This document shows, piece after piece, positions 6,422-13,048 of a stretch of DNA of 22,238 nucleotides. The stretch is from contig JAGVYX010000038.1 in assembly GCA_018303045.1 (NCBI GenBank), forward strand, positions 1 to 22,238. The letters are read 5' to 3'. The notes beneath the pieces are model-generated. The model did no database searches, was not told where the DNA came from, and saw only the letters and a program-made list of their open reading frames with translations. The position numbers and the translations under genes are program-made. Source of the stretch: Candidatus Woesearchaeota archaeon (GTDB lineage Archaea > Nanobdellota > Nanobdellia > Woesearchaeales > GW2011-AR9). Each line of letters opens with the position of its first letter. Position 1 is the first letter of the stretch.

Positions 6422-7117
6422 ATGCGTGAATACACAGATAAAGAATATATTGAATTGGTTGAAAAAACTGCTGATCCTGTTTTACAAAAACACATGCAGA
6501 CTGAAACTAAAGAAATTTTAAGAGTGGAAACTCCCCAAGACAAAACTTTTATTGATTTGGGCGCAGGTCATGGTCGTATTTTGCTCACTCTGGCAAAAAT
6601 TGCTAGAAATGTAATTTCTATTGAACTCAATCCAGATATGTTGCCAGAGCTAAAAAGAAGAACTGAACAATTTGACAATGCTGAAATGGTTGTTGGTGAT
6701 ATGACTAAACTTTCAGAAATCTTGAAAGATAAAGATGTAAAAAATCCAGTTCTTCTTTTATTGCAAAACACTCTTGGGACAATTGAGGGGGAATGGAAAA
6801 AAGTTTTGTCTGAGATGAAAAAAGTCGCTCGAGAAAACTATGGTGAAATCATAATCTCATTTTTTCGCTCCGAAGCATTATCTTCTTGGGGAGTTTTAAA
6901 ATTATACCCTTCAGTTTCAAAAATGGTTGGTGAACCGGATTTAGAAAAGACTGATTTTGAAAAAGGTGTTTTTGTAAGCAAAACAGGATATTCTTCAAAA
7001 TGGCGAAGTAAAGAAGAAATTGAGGAAATCAAGCAGTTTTTTCAAGGAGAATTAGTCAATGAAATATGGACTAATGAATTCTGCGTATTGCACATTCAAT
7101 ACCGCCGACCTGAATGA
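6422..7117 (+). CDS. Class I SAM-dependent methyltransferase, substrate unknown
   Basis: This 231-aa Rossmann methyltransferase has motif I FIDLGAGHGRILLTLAK (glycine loop around residues 45-52), the motif II acid in VISIELNPDM (Glu68), and a motif III region AEMVVGDMTKL. After it come LLLLQNTLGTIEG and a C-terminal half EIIISFFRSEALSSWGVLKLY resembling small-molecule or unspecific methyltransferases. There is no target-recognition domain and no N/DPPY motif, so an amino DNA methyltransferase of a restriction system is unlikely. Its codon choices (for example GGTCATGGTCGT) and the GC-richer 3' flank differ from its neighbours. The gene sits inside an inverted-repeat cassette, which points to acquisition from elsewhere. 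The last codons (RRPE) are encoded by the inner inverted repeat. Confidence 0.85.
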   Translation: MREYTDKEYIELVEKTADPVLQKHMQTETKEILRVETPQDKTFIDLGAGHGRILLTLAKIARNVISIELNPDMLPELKRRTEQFDNAEMVVGDMTKLSEILKDKDVKNPVLLLLQNTLGTIEGEWKKVLSEMKKVARENYGEIIISFFRSEALSSWGVLKLYPSVSKMVGEPDLEKTDFEKGVFVSKTGYSSKWRSKEEIEEIKQFFQGELVNEIWTNEFCVLHIQYRRPE

Positions 7118-7201
7118 ACTTCTCCGCTCCTTTCAGTCGCTACGACCACGCTACGCTCTCACTTCGTTCGGGACGCTTAACAAGGACTGATGTTATACGC
7201 A
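7104..7201 (-). repeat. Right inverted repeat of the methyltransferase cassette
   Basis: On the minus strand it reads TGCGTATAAC, a 10-nt spacer, GTTAAGCGT, about 54 nt of GC-richer DNA with the 7-mer CGCTACG twice (7138-7144 and 7149-7155, plus strand), then TTCATTCAGGTCGGC. The inner block overlaps the last four codons and stop of the methyltransferase gene. Confidence 0.8.
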
Positions 7202-7245
7202 ATAGAATTTTCACTTTAACGAAAGAGTCGGTAACCTTGAAAAAG

Positions 7246-7258
7246 CAAACCTTATAAA
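7246..7258 (+). promoter_or_regulatory. Candidate promoter of hjc
   Basis: AACCTTATAAAATC preceded by an A-rich BRE-like stretch is the best TATA candidate; a second, GATATATTAATAAA, lies at about 7316-7329, close to ATG 7348. The 7202-7347 gap shows no gene. Confidence 0.35.
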
Positions 7259-7347
7259 ATCAGCAATCTCTCGAATCACTAAGGCAAATAATAAATACTT
7301 CCTTCTTTACTTCCAGATATATTAATAAACAAGAGCGGTAGATTATT

Positions 7348-7743
7348 ATGAACGCTAAAGCTAAAGGAACCAAAGGCGAACGGGAATTAATTAAATTTTT
7401 TAACGAATCAGGCTGGAGCGCTATTCGAGCGGCTGGCTCTGGCAGCAGCCGATATCCTTCACCGGACATTTTAGCCGGGAATGCTATCAGAAGAGTGGCC
7501 GTCGAATGCAAAGTTACTAAAGAAACAAAAAAATATTTTACTAATGACGAAATTATACAGCTAAAAACCTTCGCCCAGATGTTCGGCTCAGAAAGCTGGA
7601 TTGCCGTGCATTTTCCCAACGAGCCGTGGTATTTTCTAACGTTGGAAGATTTAGACAGTTCTGGAAATAACTGGGTCGTCTCCTTGGAATTAGCCCAGAG
7701 ACGCGGTTTAAAAGCCCAAGAACTGATTGGAAAAATCGAGTAG
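7348..7743 (+). CDS. hjc: Holliday junction resolvase Hjc
   Basis: This archaeal structure-selective nuclease cuts four-way DNA junctions during recombination and fork repair. The 131-aa sequence has the whole Hjc core: KGTKGERELIKFFNESGW (catalytic Glu), IRAAGSGSSRYPSPDILAG (catalytic Asp in PDI) and VAVECKVTKETKKYF (the E-x-K of the PD-(D/E)XK fold), followed by WIAVHFPNEPWYFLTLEDL. The length is standard. It is followed by tfe 68 bp downstream on the same strand and is part of the replication and repair neighbourhood around the origin. Confidence 0.94.
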   Translation: MNAKAKGTKGERELIKFFNESGWSAIRAAGSGSSRYPSPDILAGNAIRRVAVECKVTKETKKYFTNDEIIQLKTFAQMFGSESWIAVHFPNEPWYFLTLEDLDSSGNNWVVSLELAQRRGLKAQELIGKIE

Positions 7744-7755
7744 CCGACACCGAAA

Positions 7756-7766
7756 CATTTAAAAGT
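7756..7766 (+). promoter_or_regulatory. Candidate TATA box of tfe
   Basis: CGAAACATTTAAAAG contains a purine-rich BRE-like part and a TTTAAA core about 50 nt before ATG 7812. The spacing implies a leader of about 25 nt, in which no Shine-Dalgarno sequence is obvious. Confidence 0.35.
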
Positions 7767-7811
7767 GTTATCACTCTAGTTAGATAGATTTAACCCCGCT
7801 AATTATTAAAA

Positions 7812-8474
7812 ATGCGCCTTACTACCAAAAAAGTCGAAGAAATTCTAGTAAACCTACTCAGTGAGGAAGGGCTGCCTTTAATCCGAGAACTGGCTGGAAA
7901 ATTCAATATTTCTGAATTTGATCTGGCGTCTAAAACTAAGAAAGATATTAAGATTATTCGCAAAATGCTCTATTTGCTCTATAACCACAATCTGGTAGGC
8001 TTTACGCGGAAAAAAGACAAGCAAAAAGGGTGGTATATTTACTACTGGACGCTTCTTCCGGAGAGCATTAAGTTTAATTATTTTAAAACGAAGCGCGATC
8101 TTTTAGAGCGGTTAAAGCAGCAGCTGGCTCAGGAAGAAAAGGAGCTGTTTTTTATTTGTCCCAACGACTGTATCCGCCTAGACTTTGACCAGTCCATAGG
8201 CTTTGAATTTCATTGTCCGGAGTGCGGAGAGTTAATAACCCAAGATGACAGCCAAAAGAAAATCTTTGATCTGAAAAATAAGATTTCTGAAATTGAAGAG
8301 GAGTTGGAAGAATATAAGCAACAACAGATGGTAAGAAGAACGGCCGTTAAAGAACATAAAAAACAACCAAGAGCCAGAAAGAAACAGGCTCAGAGAATGG
8401 TTTCCAAAGAAAAGAAAACTATCAAGAAGAGACCCCTAAATAAACGCGGAAAAAAGAAAAAAATCGCCAAGTAA
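7812..8474 (+). CDS. tfe: Transcription initiation factor E alpha subunit (TFE)
   Basis: TFE stabilises the open promoter complex of archaeal RNA polymerase. An N-terminal winged helix (about 1-95, with KKDIKIIRKMLYLLYNHNLVGFTRKKDKQKGWYIYYWTL) is followed by a linker helix (KTKRDLLERLKQQLAQEEKE) and a zinc ribbon with C116, C120, C135 and C138 (FFICPNDCIRL ... FEFHCPECGELI). A coiled coil at about 150-172 and a strongly basic tail of about 45 residues ending GKKKKIAK extend beyond the usual roughly 180-aa length. The tail could add non-specific DNA or RNA contact (inference). TBP lies 12 kb away in the same replication and transcription neighbourhood. Confidence 0.92.
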   Translation: MRLTTKKVEEILVNLLSEEGLPLIRELAGKFNISEFDLASKTKKDIKIIRKMLYLLYNHNLVGFTRKKDKQKGWYIYYWTLLPESIKFNYFKTKRDLLERLKQQLAQEEKELFFICPNDCIRLDFDQSIGFEFHCPECGELITQDDSQKKIFDLKNKISEIEEELEEYKQQQMVRRTAVKEHKKQPRARKKQAQRMVSKEKKTIKKRPLNKRGKKKKIAK

Positions 8475-8482
8475 AACTAGAT

Positions 8483-8671
8483 TTATCTTGAAACAGCCTT
8501 TTTGATAGCTTTTTCCTGCTTAAGGACTTTGGCAGCCATCCGCTGGATGTTAGCTTCCATGGAAGCAACCCTTCGCTCAAGTAAAATCAAAACCCTTAAC
8601 GAGTAAACAATAGCGGCTAAAGTGCCAATAATAACTGCTAAAATTACTTCTGCTAATTCTAATGCTGGCAT
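8483..8671 (-). CDS. Small single-pass membrane protein with coiled-coil tail, 62 aa
   Basis: Starting at ATG 8671 the product is MPALELAEVILAVIIGTLAA... with one transmembrane helix (about residues 6-32), then a heptad-like helix (LERRVASMEANIQRMAAKVLKQEKAIKKAVSR) predicted to lie in the cytoplasm. A GAGGTG ribosome site sits 6 nt before this ATG, which makes it preferable to the GTG nine bases upstream. A clear TATA box lies further upstream. These signals show that it is a real gene although short. It lies convergent with tfe and divergent from the aIF2-beta gene. I do not recognise a named family; a membrane scaffold or adaptor is a guess only. Confidence 0.75.
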   Translation of the reverse strand: MPALELAEVILAVIIGTLAAIVYSLRVLILLERRVASMEANIQRMAAKVLKQEKAIKKAVSR

Positions 8672-8720
8672 TTTCTGCACCTCTTTTTGGAAAGGAAATT
8701 ATTAGGTTAAATAGTTTGAA

Positions 8721-8733
8721 TCTATATAAACGT
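8721..8733 (-). promoter_or_regulatory. TATA box of the small membrane protein gene
   Basis: On the minus strand ACGTTTATATAGA lies about 55 nt before the ATG, giving a leader of roughly 28 nt that contains the GAGGTG ribosome site (8678-8683). Confidence 0.5.
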
Positions 8734-8780
8734 TTCTGTGCCCCCAATCAAATCTGAGACAACCAAATCCCAAACTAAAG

Positions 8781-8790
8781 TTTTATAAAA
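8781..8790 (+). promoter_or_regulatory. TATA box of the aIF2-beta/DUF424 operon
   Basis: TTTTATAAAA, inside the palindrome GTTTTATAAAAC, is centred about 27 nt before ATG 8813. An AAAGGA at 8801-8806 is a possible ribosome site. Confidence 0.5.
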
Positions 8791-8812
8791 CCGAGAGCTA
8801 AAAGGATAGCCT

Positions 8813-9220
8813 ATGGATTCCTATGAGAAATTATTAGAAAAAGCGCGGAAAGAGCTGCCGGAATTAGCTGTCGGATCAGAGCGCTTCAACATTGAGAAAA
8901 TCAAAGGCCATCTGGAAGGAAATAAAACCGTTCTGGTAAATCTTAAAAAAATCGCCAAAGATTTGGGGCGCGATGAAAACCATCTCTTAAAATACTTATT
9001 GCGCGAGCTGGCTACTCCAGGAAAAGTAGTTAGGGACCGGGTGTTTCTGGGAACTAAAATTCCCGCCTCGGCCATTAACAAGAAAATTAAAAAATATGTG
9101 AGCGAGTTTGTCCTCTGTTCTGAATGCGGAAAACCTGACACTAATTTGGTTGAGGAAAAGGGCATTGTTCACTTAAAATGTCTGGCTTGCGGAGTTAAAA
9201 AGCCGGTTAAAACAATTTAA
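8813..9220 (+). CDS. Translation initiation factor aIF2 subunit beta
   Basis: This is the beta subunit of the archaeal factor that delivers initiator tRNA to the small ribosomal subunit. The N-terminal helix MDSYEKLLEKARKELPEL binds the gamma subunit. The central alpha-beta domain includes GNKTVLVNLKKIAKDLGRDENHLLKYLLRELATPG. The C-terminal zinc ribbon has C102, C105, C123 and C126 (VLCSECGKPDTNLVEEKG ... LKCLACGVKKPVKTI). At 135 aa it has the normal archaeal length. One base separates it from the DUF424 gene, a pairing seen in other archaea. Confidence 0.95.
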   Translation: MDSYEKLLEKARKELPELAVGSERFNIEKIKGHLEGNKTVLVNLKKIAKDLGRDENHLLKYLLRELATPGKVVRDRVFLGTKIPASAINKKIKKYVSEFVLCSECGKPDTNLVEEKGIVHLKCLACGVKKPVKTI

Positions 9221-9221
9221 A

Positions 9222-9521
9222 ATGGATTTTATTGTTGCTGAAAAACAGGGGCCGCATGGCCGGGTGGTGGTGGTAAGCGATGAAAACATTCTCGGCCGGA
9301 TCTTTGAACAAGATAATTTACGGCTTGATTTAACCAGTAAGTTTTACCGGGGATTTAAAAAAACAGGGAAAGAAGTAATTGCTCTGCTTAAAGGAGCCCA
9401 GCACCTTCATTTTACGGGAAAACATTCTGTCGCCTTAGCTATCGAATTGAATTTAATTGAAAGCAAGAATATTCTTTATGTTAACGGCGTTCCGCATGCT
9501 GAAATGGTCTTCGGGGAGTAA
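9222..9521 (+). CDS. DUF424 family protein
   Basis: This is a 99-aa archaeal protein of the DUF424 family, recognised by the opening VVVVSDENILGRIFEQDNLRLDL, SKFYRGFKKTGKEVIALLK in the middle, HSVALAIELNLIESKNILYVNGVPHAEMVF at the end, and its place directly after the aIF2-beta gene. The ATG follows the aIF2-beta stop by one base, so the two are co-translated. The position suggests a role in translation or RNA processing, but the function is not established. It ends 36 bp before the convergent end of the DP2 gene. Confidence 0.85.
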   Translation: MDFIVAEKQGPHGRVVVVSDENILGRIFEQDNLRLDLTSKFYRGFKKTGKEVIALLKGAQHLHFTGKHSVALAIELNLIESKNILYVNGVPHAEMVFGE

Positions 9522-9557
9522 GATAAACGTTAAGAACTTTACTAAGGCCAAAAGCAA

Positions 9558-12500
9558 CTAATCCATAAATCCAGCCAGACCGACTTGTTTTTCTTTCTCC
9601 TTGCCAAAGATCTGGTCGACGTTTTCTTTTAAGATTTCAATCGTTTGTTTAAGGTACGGGGAAAAGTCAAATTTTTCCGACAACGATAAGGAGTGCTTAA
9701 GATATTTTACTACCGAGCCTTCAGAAATAGTAAAAATTAATTTTCCCTGGCAATTGGAACAACAGCCGCTTAAGGGTGGGCGGCGAAATTTCTCATTGCA
9801 TTTGACGCACCGGAATTGCTGCATGGAAAATTTTTTCAAATTGCCTTTGATATCCTTTAAAAAATGCTTCTGGATCACCAGCCTGGCCACATCATTAAGA
9901 TCAACAGCCCTCACTTTCTGCGCGATAACCATTTGCCCAAACAGTTTTTCCTCCATTGAAGGCAAAGTCTTGTAAGCCGAACATTGCACGCCCTTGTTAA
10001 TATTATCAACAGAGTGGGTGAAGCCAAAATTCTCGTATTGCTGTTCAGTTCCCAGCCTCTTGCTTAACTGCTCCACTTTTACTTCTCCCGGCCGTTTCAG
10101 TTCTAAAGCAGCTTCATATAATTCCAACGGATATTTCCACACTGTATCCAATTGCAATACCTGATCGTCAACTTCTGCCGGATTGAGCAAGGAAGTTAAC
10201 ACTAAAGGAGAATCCATTGTTGATCCTCTGGTGGATGGAAGGTATTTGCGGGAAAAATTTAACAAGGCATCCATTAACAGCATGACCGCAGCTTCGTCGC
10301 CATCACAGTCTCTTCTAAGGCCGGCATGAAACATGGGATGCGCCAGCAAGCCTTGAATTTCCGAAAAACCGATAATTCTACCCACCAGCCCGGCCGAGAT
10401 GTGCGGAGCTAAACCAATTACCAAATGCCCGGCAAGATCTTCATAATGCTTTATATTATAAAACGGCTCTAATTTGTAAAATTTGACCAATAACTCATCA
10501 ATAAAGTTGGCGACGCGTTTTAGAACCTCCGGGCCGGAGTCTTCCCAGCCAGCAAACCCGGGAAGGATAATGTCCTGCGGCTTTAATTCCAACAACTGAT
10601 CTTCGCTAACTAGTAGCTGGCCGGAAAAGTCTTTAGCATATCCTAATTCAAGGAGCTTGTTTATCGAAGTGTGAATCTCTTTAGGTTTAAAATGGGTTAG
10701 GGGCAGTTCAGTGCAGTCGTATCTGGTAGTTCCATCTTTATTAACATAAATTTGGTGTTTAGCCCGGAGAATGCCCTTGGCCAGGTGCTCGACAGCGTGT
10801 TCCCGATTAGAAGTTCCTCTCACGCCTTTAATTAAATCTGGAACAATCTCCTCGCCAACCAGTTCCTTGGCTTTTTGAAAAAAATGCCGTATATCCAAGT
10901 TTATCGGCTTATACAATAATCCAGCGCCGTGCCGGCAGACGGCAGTATCCAGATCGCCGCAGAACCGGCAATAAAATTTCTGAACAGTTGGATTTCCGCA
11001 GTTTTCACAACTGCGGTAAATGGTTTGAGACCGGCAATTTAAGCAATATAAATTAGGAAAACTGCTTCGTATTTTTCCGGCCTCTAAAGCGGCTTGAAAA
11101 CTTCTTAATCGGCCTCCTTCATCACCCACAGGGAACATCACTTGCGGAGAACCGGTAAGGTGGCGCATTTTGGCTTTCTCCGGACGGCCCATCCTGGCGC
11201 CAATAAATGTCCCGGCCTTATCTCTGATTAAGACCGGTGAGAACTGGTTGACTACTTCCAAGCCGTTTTTAAGTCGGCCATCTGACGGCAGCCCCGATAA
11301 ATCAGATTCCAGATTTAAACAAAAGGTCAAAACGACAACTTCATTTTCCTCCAGGATAATGCTTTCTTTGTTGCCAACAGCGTGCGGGCAGCCAATATTT
11401 TCTAAGATTTTTTTAGAGTTTTTATGCTCTTCAGTTACAACCGGAAGAATTATTTTAGTTATTTCTTGTTCGCTTTTCTTAAATTTCCCTTCTAAAAGCC
11501 ATCGTCTTAGTTGCAAGACTTCCTCTCCAGAAACCAATTTCCAATAAAACGTGTATTCCGGATGCAACGGAAGATTATATTTTCGGCTTAGTTTAACTGC
11601 TTCTTCCCAGGCCGGAGAAGCAGATAAATTAATTGACGCCGACAGTTTCTCCTCAGAAGACAATGCGGCTTTTTCTAACTCCAGCAACCACCATTCCGGA
11701 CAATAGCCCACTGGCACTAAAGTGTGGCCGCTTTCAGAAAAGTCCCCGTAGTTAAACAAAATGTCGCCTAAGAACAGCACTTCTTCTACGTCTTTACAAT
11801 GTTGCTTGGCTTCCTCTTCGGTTTTTAATTTAATTACTGCGCCGGTGGTTAGCCGAACTATGGGCCCGTCAATAGAATCGCAGACTGTGACTGAAGCTCC
11901 TTTCCGCGGACGTTCAACTTTTAGCTGCGTTCCGATAGCGATATATTTTTCTAAAACAATTAAGGTTGCTGGATGAACCCCCACTGCGTACATGCCGCCG
12001 GTTCTGCTCCGGCCGTAGCGCAGACGAAAACCACCAACACCCATTGGGTGGGTCAGGATGGGCCGGCCGGCAACCAGGTCCATCAAAAAAGTATTATCGG
12101 GCTTAACCGACTGACTTTCGTCTTTTTTTTCCGCGGTTGCCGAATGAGCGGAATGGATTTTTTCTTTTAATTTTATGAATTCTTGAAGCCAGTTCCACTG
12201 CAGGCCAAAATCTTGGCCCCATTTAGATATATTTTTCCACAGTTTAGGCGCTTTTTGACAAAGCCCTTCGGCTAAAACCAGAGCCATACCTCCACGAATC
12301 AAATTAGTTTCTATTCTAGGTTGGTCTTTATAATTGGATACTTCGATTTTCTCCGTAGGGTCGCCATCTATTTCGACAGGCAAATTGCTTACCATAAACC
12401 TAATTTCTTCGTCAGAAGGGTGGTATTGCAGATTGGTTACCCGCTCGTGATAATCATGAACTTCGCTGACATAACGGCTTATTTCGCTTTCTTCCGGATC

Positions 12501-13046
12501 GTAAGAAGAGAACCCCATTTTTATTCTGATATAATCAGCCAAAACGACTGAGGTTGAAGCCGCCGTGCCTCCAGCTCCCCGGATCGGGCCGGCAAACCGC
12601 AAGGCAAAATATTCCTGGCCATCTTTTCTTTTCTTGATTTTTAAGCCAATAAAACCCTCTAAGGGCGCGGAAACGATCCCTAAAGTCAAATAGGCAAACC
12701 CCACGCGAATGCCTACTTCTAGAGCTTCTAAGTCGGTTTTAAAAGCGCAGAATTTTTTTTGGGCGACTTCTTCAGCAATTTTCAGCCCGACCCTCCAGTC
12801 TAGAATGCCATAACTGTTTTCCAGTTCGGAAATCCTTTCCGTAACCTTAGTGTTGGTTATCTGCGGAGCAACGACAGAGATTAGGCCAACGACTCGCTCA
12901 GCCATATTTTTGGCCAGAGGTATGGGTACTTCCGGTTCCGGGTCTAGTCTCCGGCTCCGAGCTGCTGCAGCGAGGGTATAGGCTTTATTTACTTCAGCAG
13001 CCATTTTTTCGAAATAACTGGCAATTGGCGCTGAAGCAACGACCAT
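9558..13046 (-). CDS. polC: DNA polymerase D large (catalytic) subunit DP2
   Basis: This is the polymerase subunit of the archaea-specific replicative polymerase D. The 1162-aa sequence is one uninterrupted reading frame without inteins. It has the N-terminal FAGPIRGAGGT segment (151-161), MGVGGFRLRYGRSRTGGMYAVG (335-356), a cysteine-rich zinc module (C668, C671, C680, C683, C693, C696, C704) and the double-psi-barrel active-site loop RRDCDGDE (911-918) followed by VMLLMDALLNFSRKYLP. A second zinc knuckle (FRCVKCNEKF ... CCSNCQGKL) lies near the C terminus. The last residues QVGLAGFMD match a PIP box for PCNA binding. The loop has Asp913 where I recall Asn in Pyrococcus. It starts 2 nt after DP1 ends, in the operon cdc6-DP1-DP2. 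Confidence 0.98.
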   Translation of the reverse strand: MVVASAPIASYFEKMAAEVNKAYTLAAAARSRRLDPEPEVPIPLAKNMAERVVGLISVVAPQITNTKVTERISELENSYGILDWRVGLKIAEEVAQKKFCAFKTDLEALEVGIRVGFAYLTLGIVSAPLEGFIGLKIKKRKDGQEYFALRFAGPIRGAGGTAASTSVVLADYIRIKMGFSSYDPEESEISRYVSEVHDYHERVTNLQYHPSDEEIRFMVSNLPVEIDGDPTEKIEVSNYKDQPRIETNLIRGGMALVLAEGLCQKAPKLWKNISKWGQDFGLQWNWLQEFIKLKEKIHSAHSATAEKKDESQSVKPDNTFLMDLVAGRPILTHPMGVGGFRLRYGRSRTGGMYAVGVHPATLIVLEKYIAIGTQLKVERPRKGASVTVCDSIDGPIVRLTTGAVIKLKTEEEAKQHCKDVEEVLFLGDILFNYGDFSESGHTLVPVGYCPEWWLLELEKAALSSEEKLSASINLSASPAWEEAVKLSRKYNLPLHPEYTFYWKLVSGEEVLQLRRWLLEGKFKKSEQEITKIILPVVTEEHKNSKKILENIGCPHAVGNKESIILEENEVVVLTFCLNLESDLSGLPSDGRLKNGLEVVNQFSPVLIRDKAGTFIGARMGRPEKAKMRHLTGSPQVMFPVGDEGGRLRSFQAALEAGKIRSSFPNLYCLNCRSQTIYRSCENCGNPTVQKFYCRFCGDLDTAVCRHGAGLLYKPINLDIRHFFQKAKELVGEEIVPDLIKGVRGTSNREHAVEHLAKGILRAKHQIYVNKDGTTRYDCTELPLTHFKPKEIHTSINKLLELGYAKDFSGQLLVSEDQLLELKPQDIILPGFAGWEDSGPEVLKRVANFIDELLVKFYKLEPFYNIKHYEDLAGHLVIGLAPHISAGLVGRIIGFSEIQGLLAHPMFHAGLRRDCDGDEAAVMLLMDALLNFSRKYLPSTRGSTMDSPLVLTSLLNPAEVDDQVLQLDTVWKYPLELYEAALELKRPGEVKVEQLSKRLGTEQQYENFGFTHSVDNINKGVQCSAYKTLPSMEEKLFGQMVIAQKVRAVDLNDVARLVIQKHFLKDIKGNLKKFSMQQFRCVKCNEKFRRPPLSGCCSNCQGKLIFTISEGSVVKYLKHSLSLSEKFDFSPYLKQTIEILKENVDQIFGKEKEKQVGLAGFMD

Positions 13047-13048
13047 AG

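Larger units (their letters stand above)
6337..7201. mobile_element. Putative mobile cassette: methyltransferase gene between multi-part inverted repeats
   Basis: The left end (plus strand) has three blocks: TGCGTATAAC (6337-6346), GTTAAACGT (6352-6360) and TTCATTCAGGTCGGC (6363-6377). The right end has the same blocks in the same order on the minus strand: TGCGTATAAC (7192-7201), GTTAAGCGT (7173-7181) and TTCATTCAGGTCGGC (7104-7118). The outer and inner blocks are perfect and the middle one has one mismatch. The right end carries about 50 extra bases of visibly more GC-rich DNA between blocks. The cassette holds one gene with its own TATA box. No transposase or integrase is inside and no clear target duplication is visible. 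The layout recalls either a non-autonomous transposon or integron attC-type R/L boxes; the mechanism is inference. Confidence 0.6.

Noticed and set aside
6422..7117. Restriction-modification methyltransferase
   Set aside because: There is no DPPY/NPPY or PCQ-type motif, no specificity domain and no nuclease gene nearby; a small-molecule or other methyltransferase is more likely.
7348..7743. Hjc as part of the mobile cassette
   Set aside because: It lies outside the inverted repeats, is a core archaeal gene and matches its neighbours in codon use.
9558..13046. Intein in DP2 or MCM
   Set aside because: The active-site and Walker regions are continuous and lengths are normal; no splicing motifs were found.
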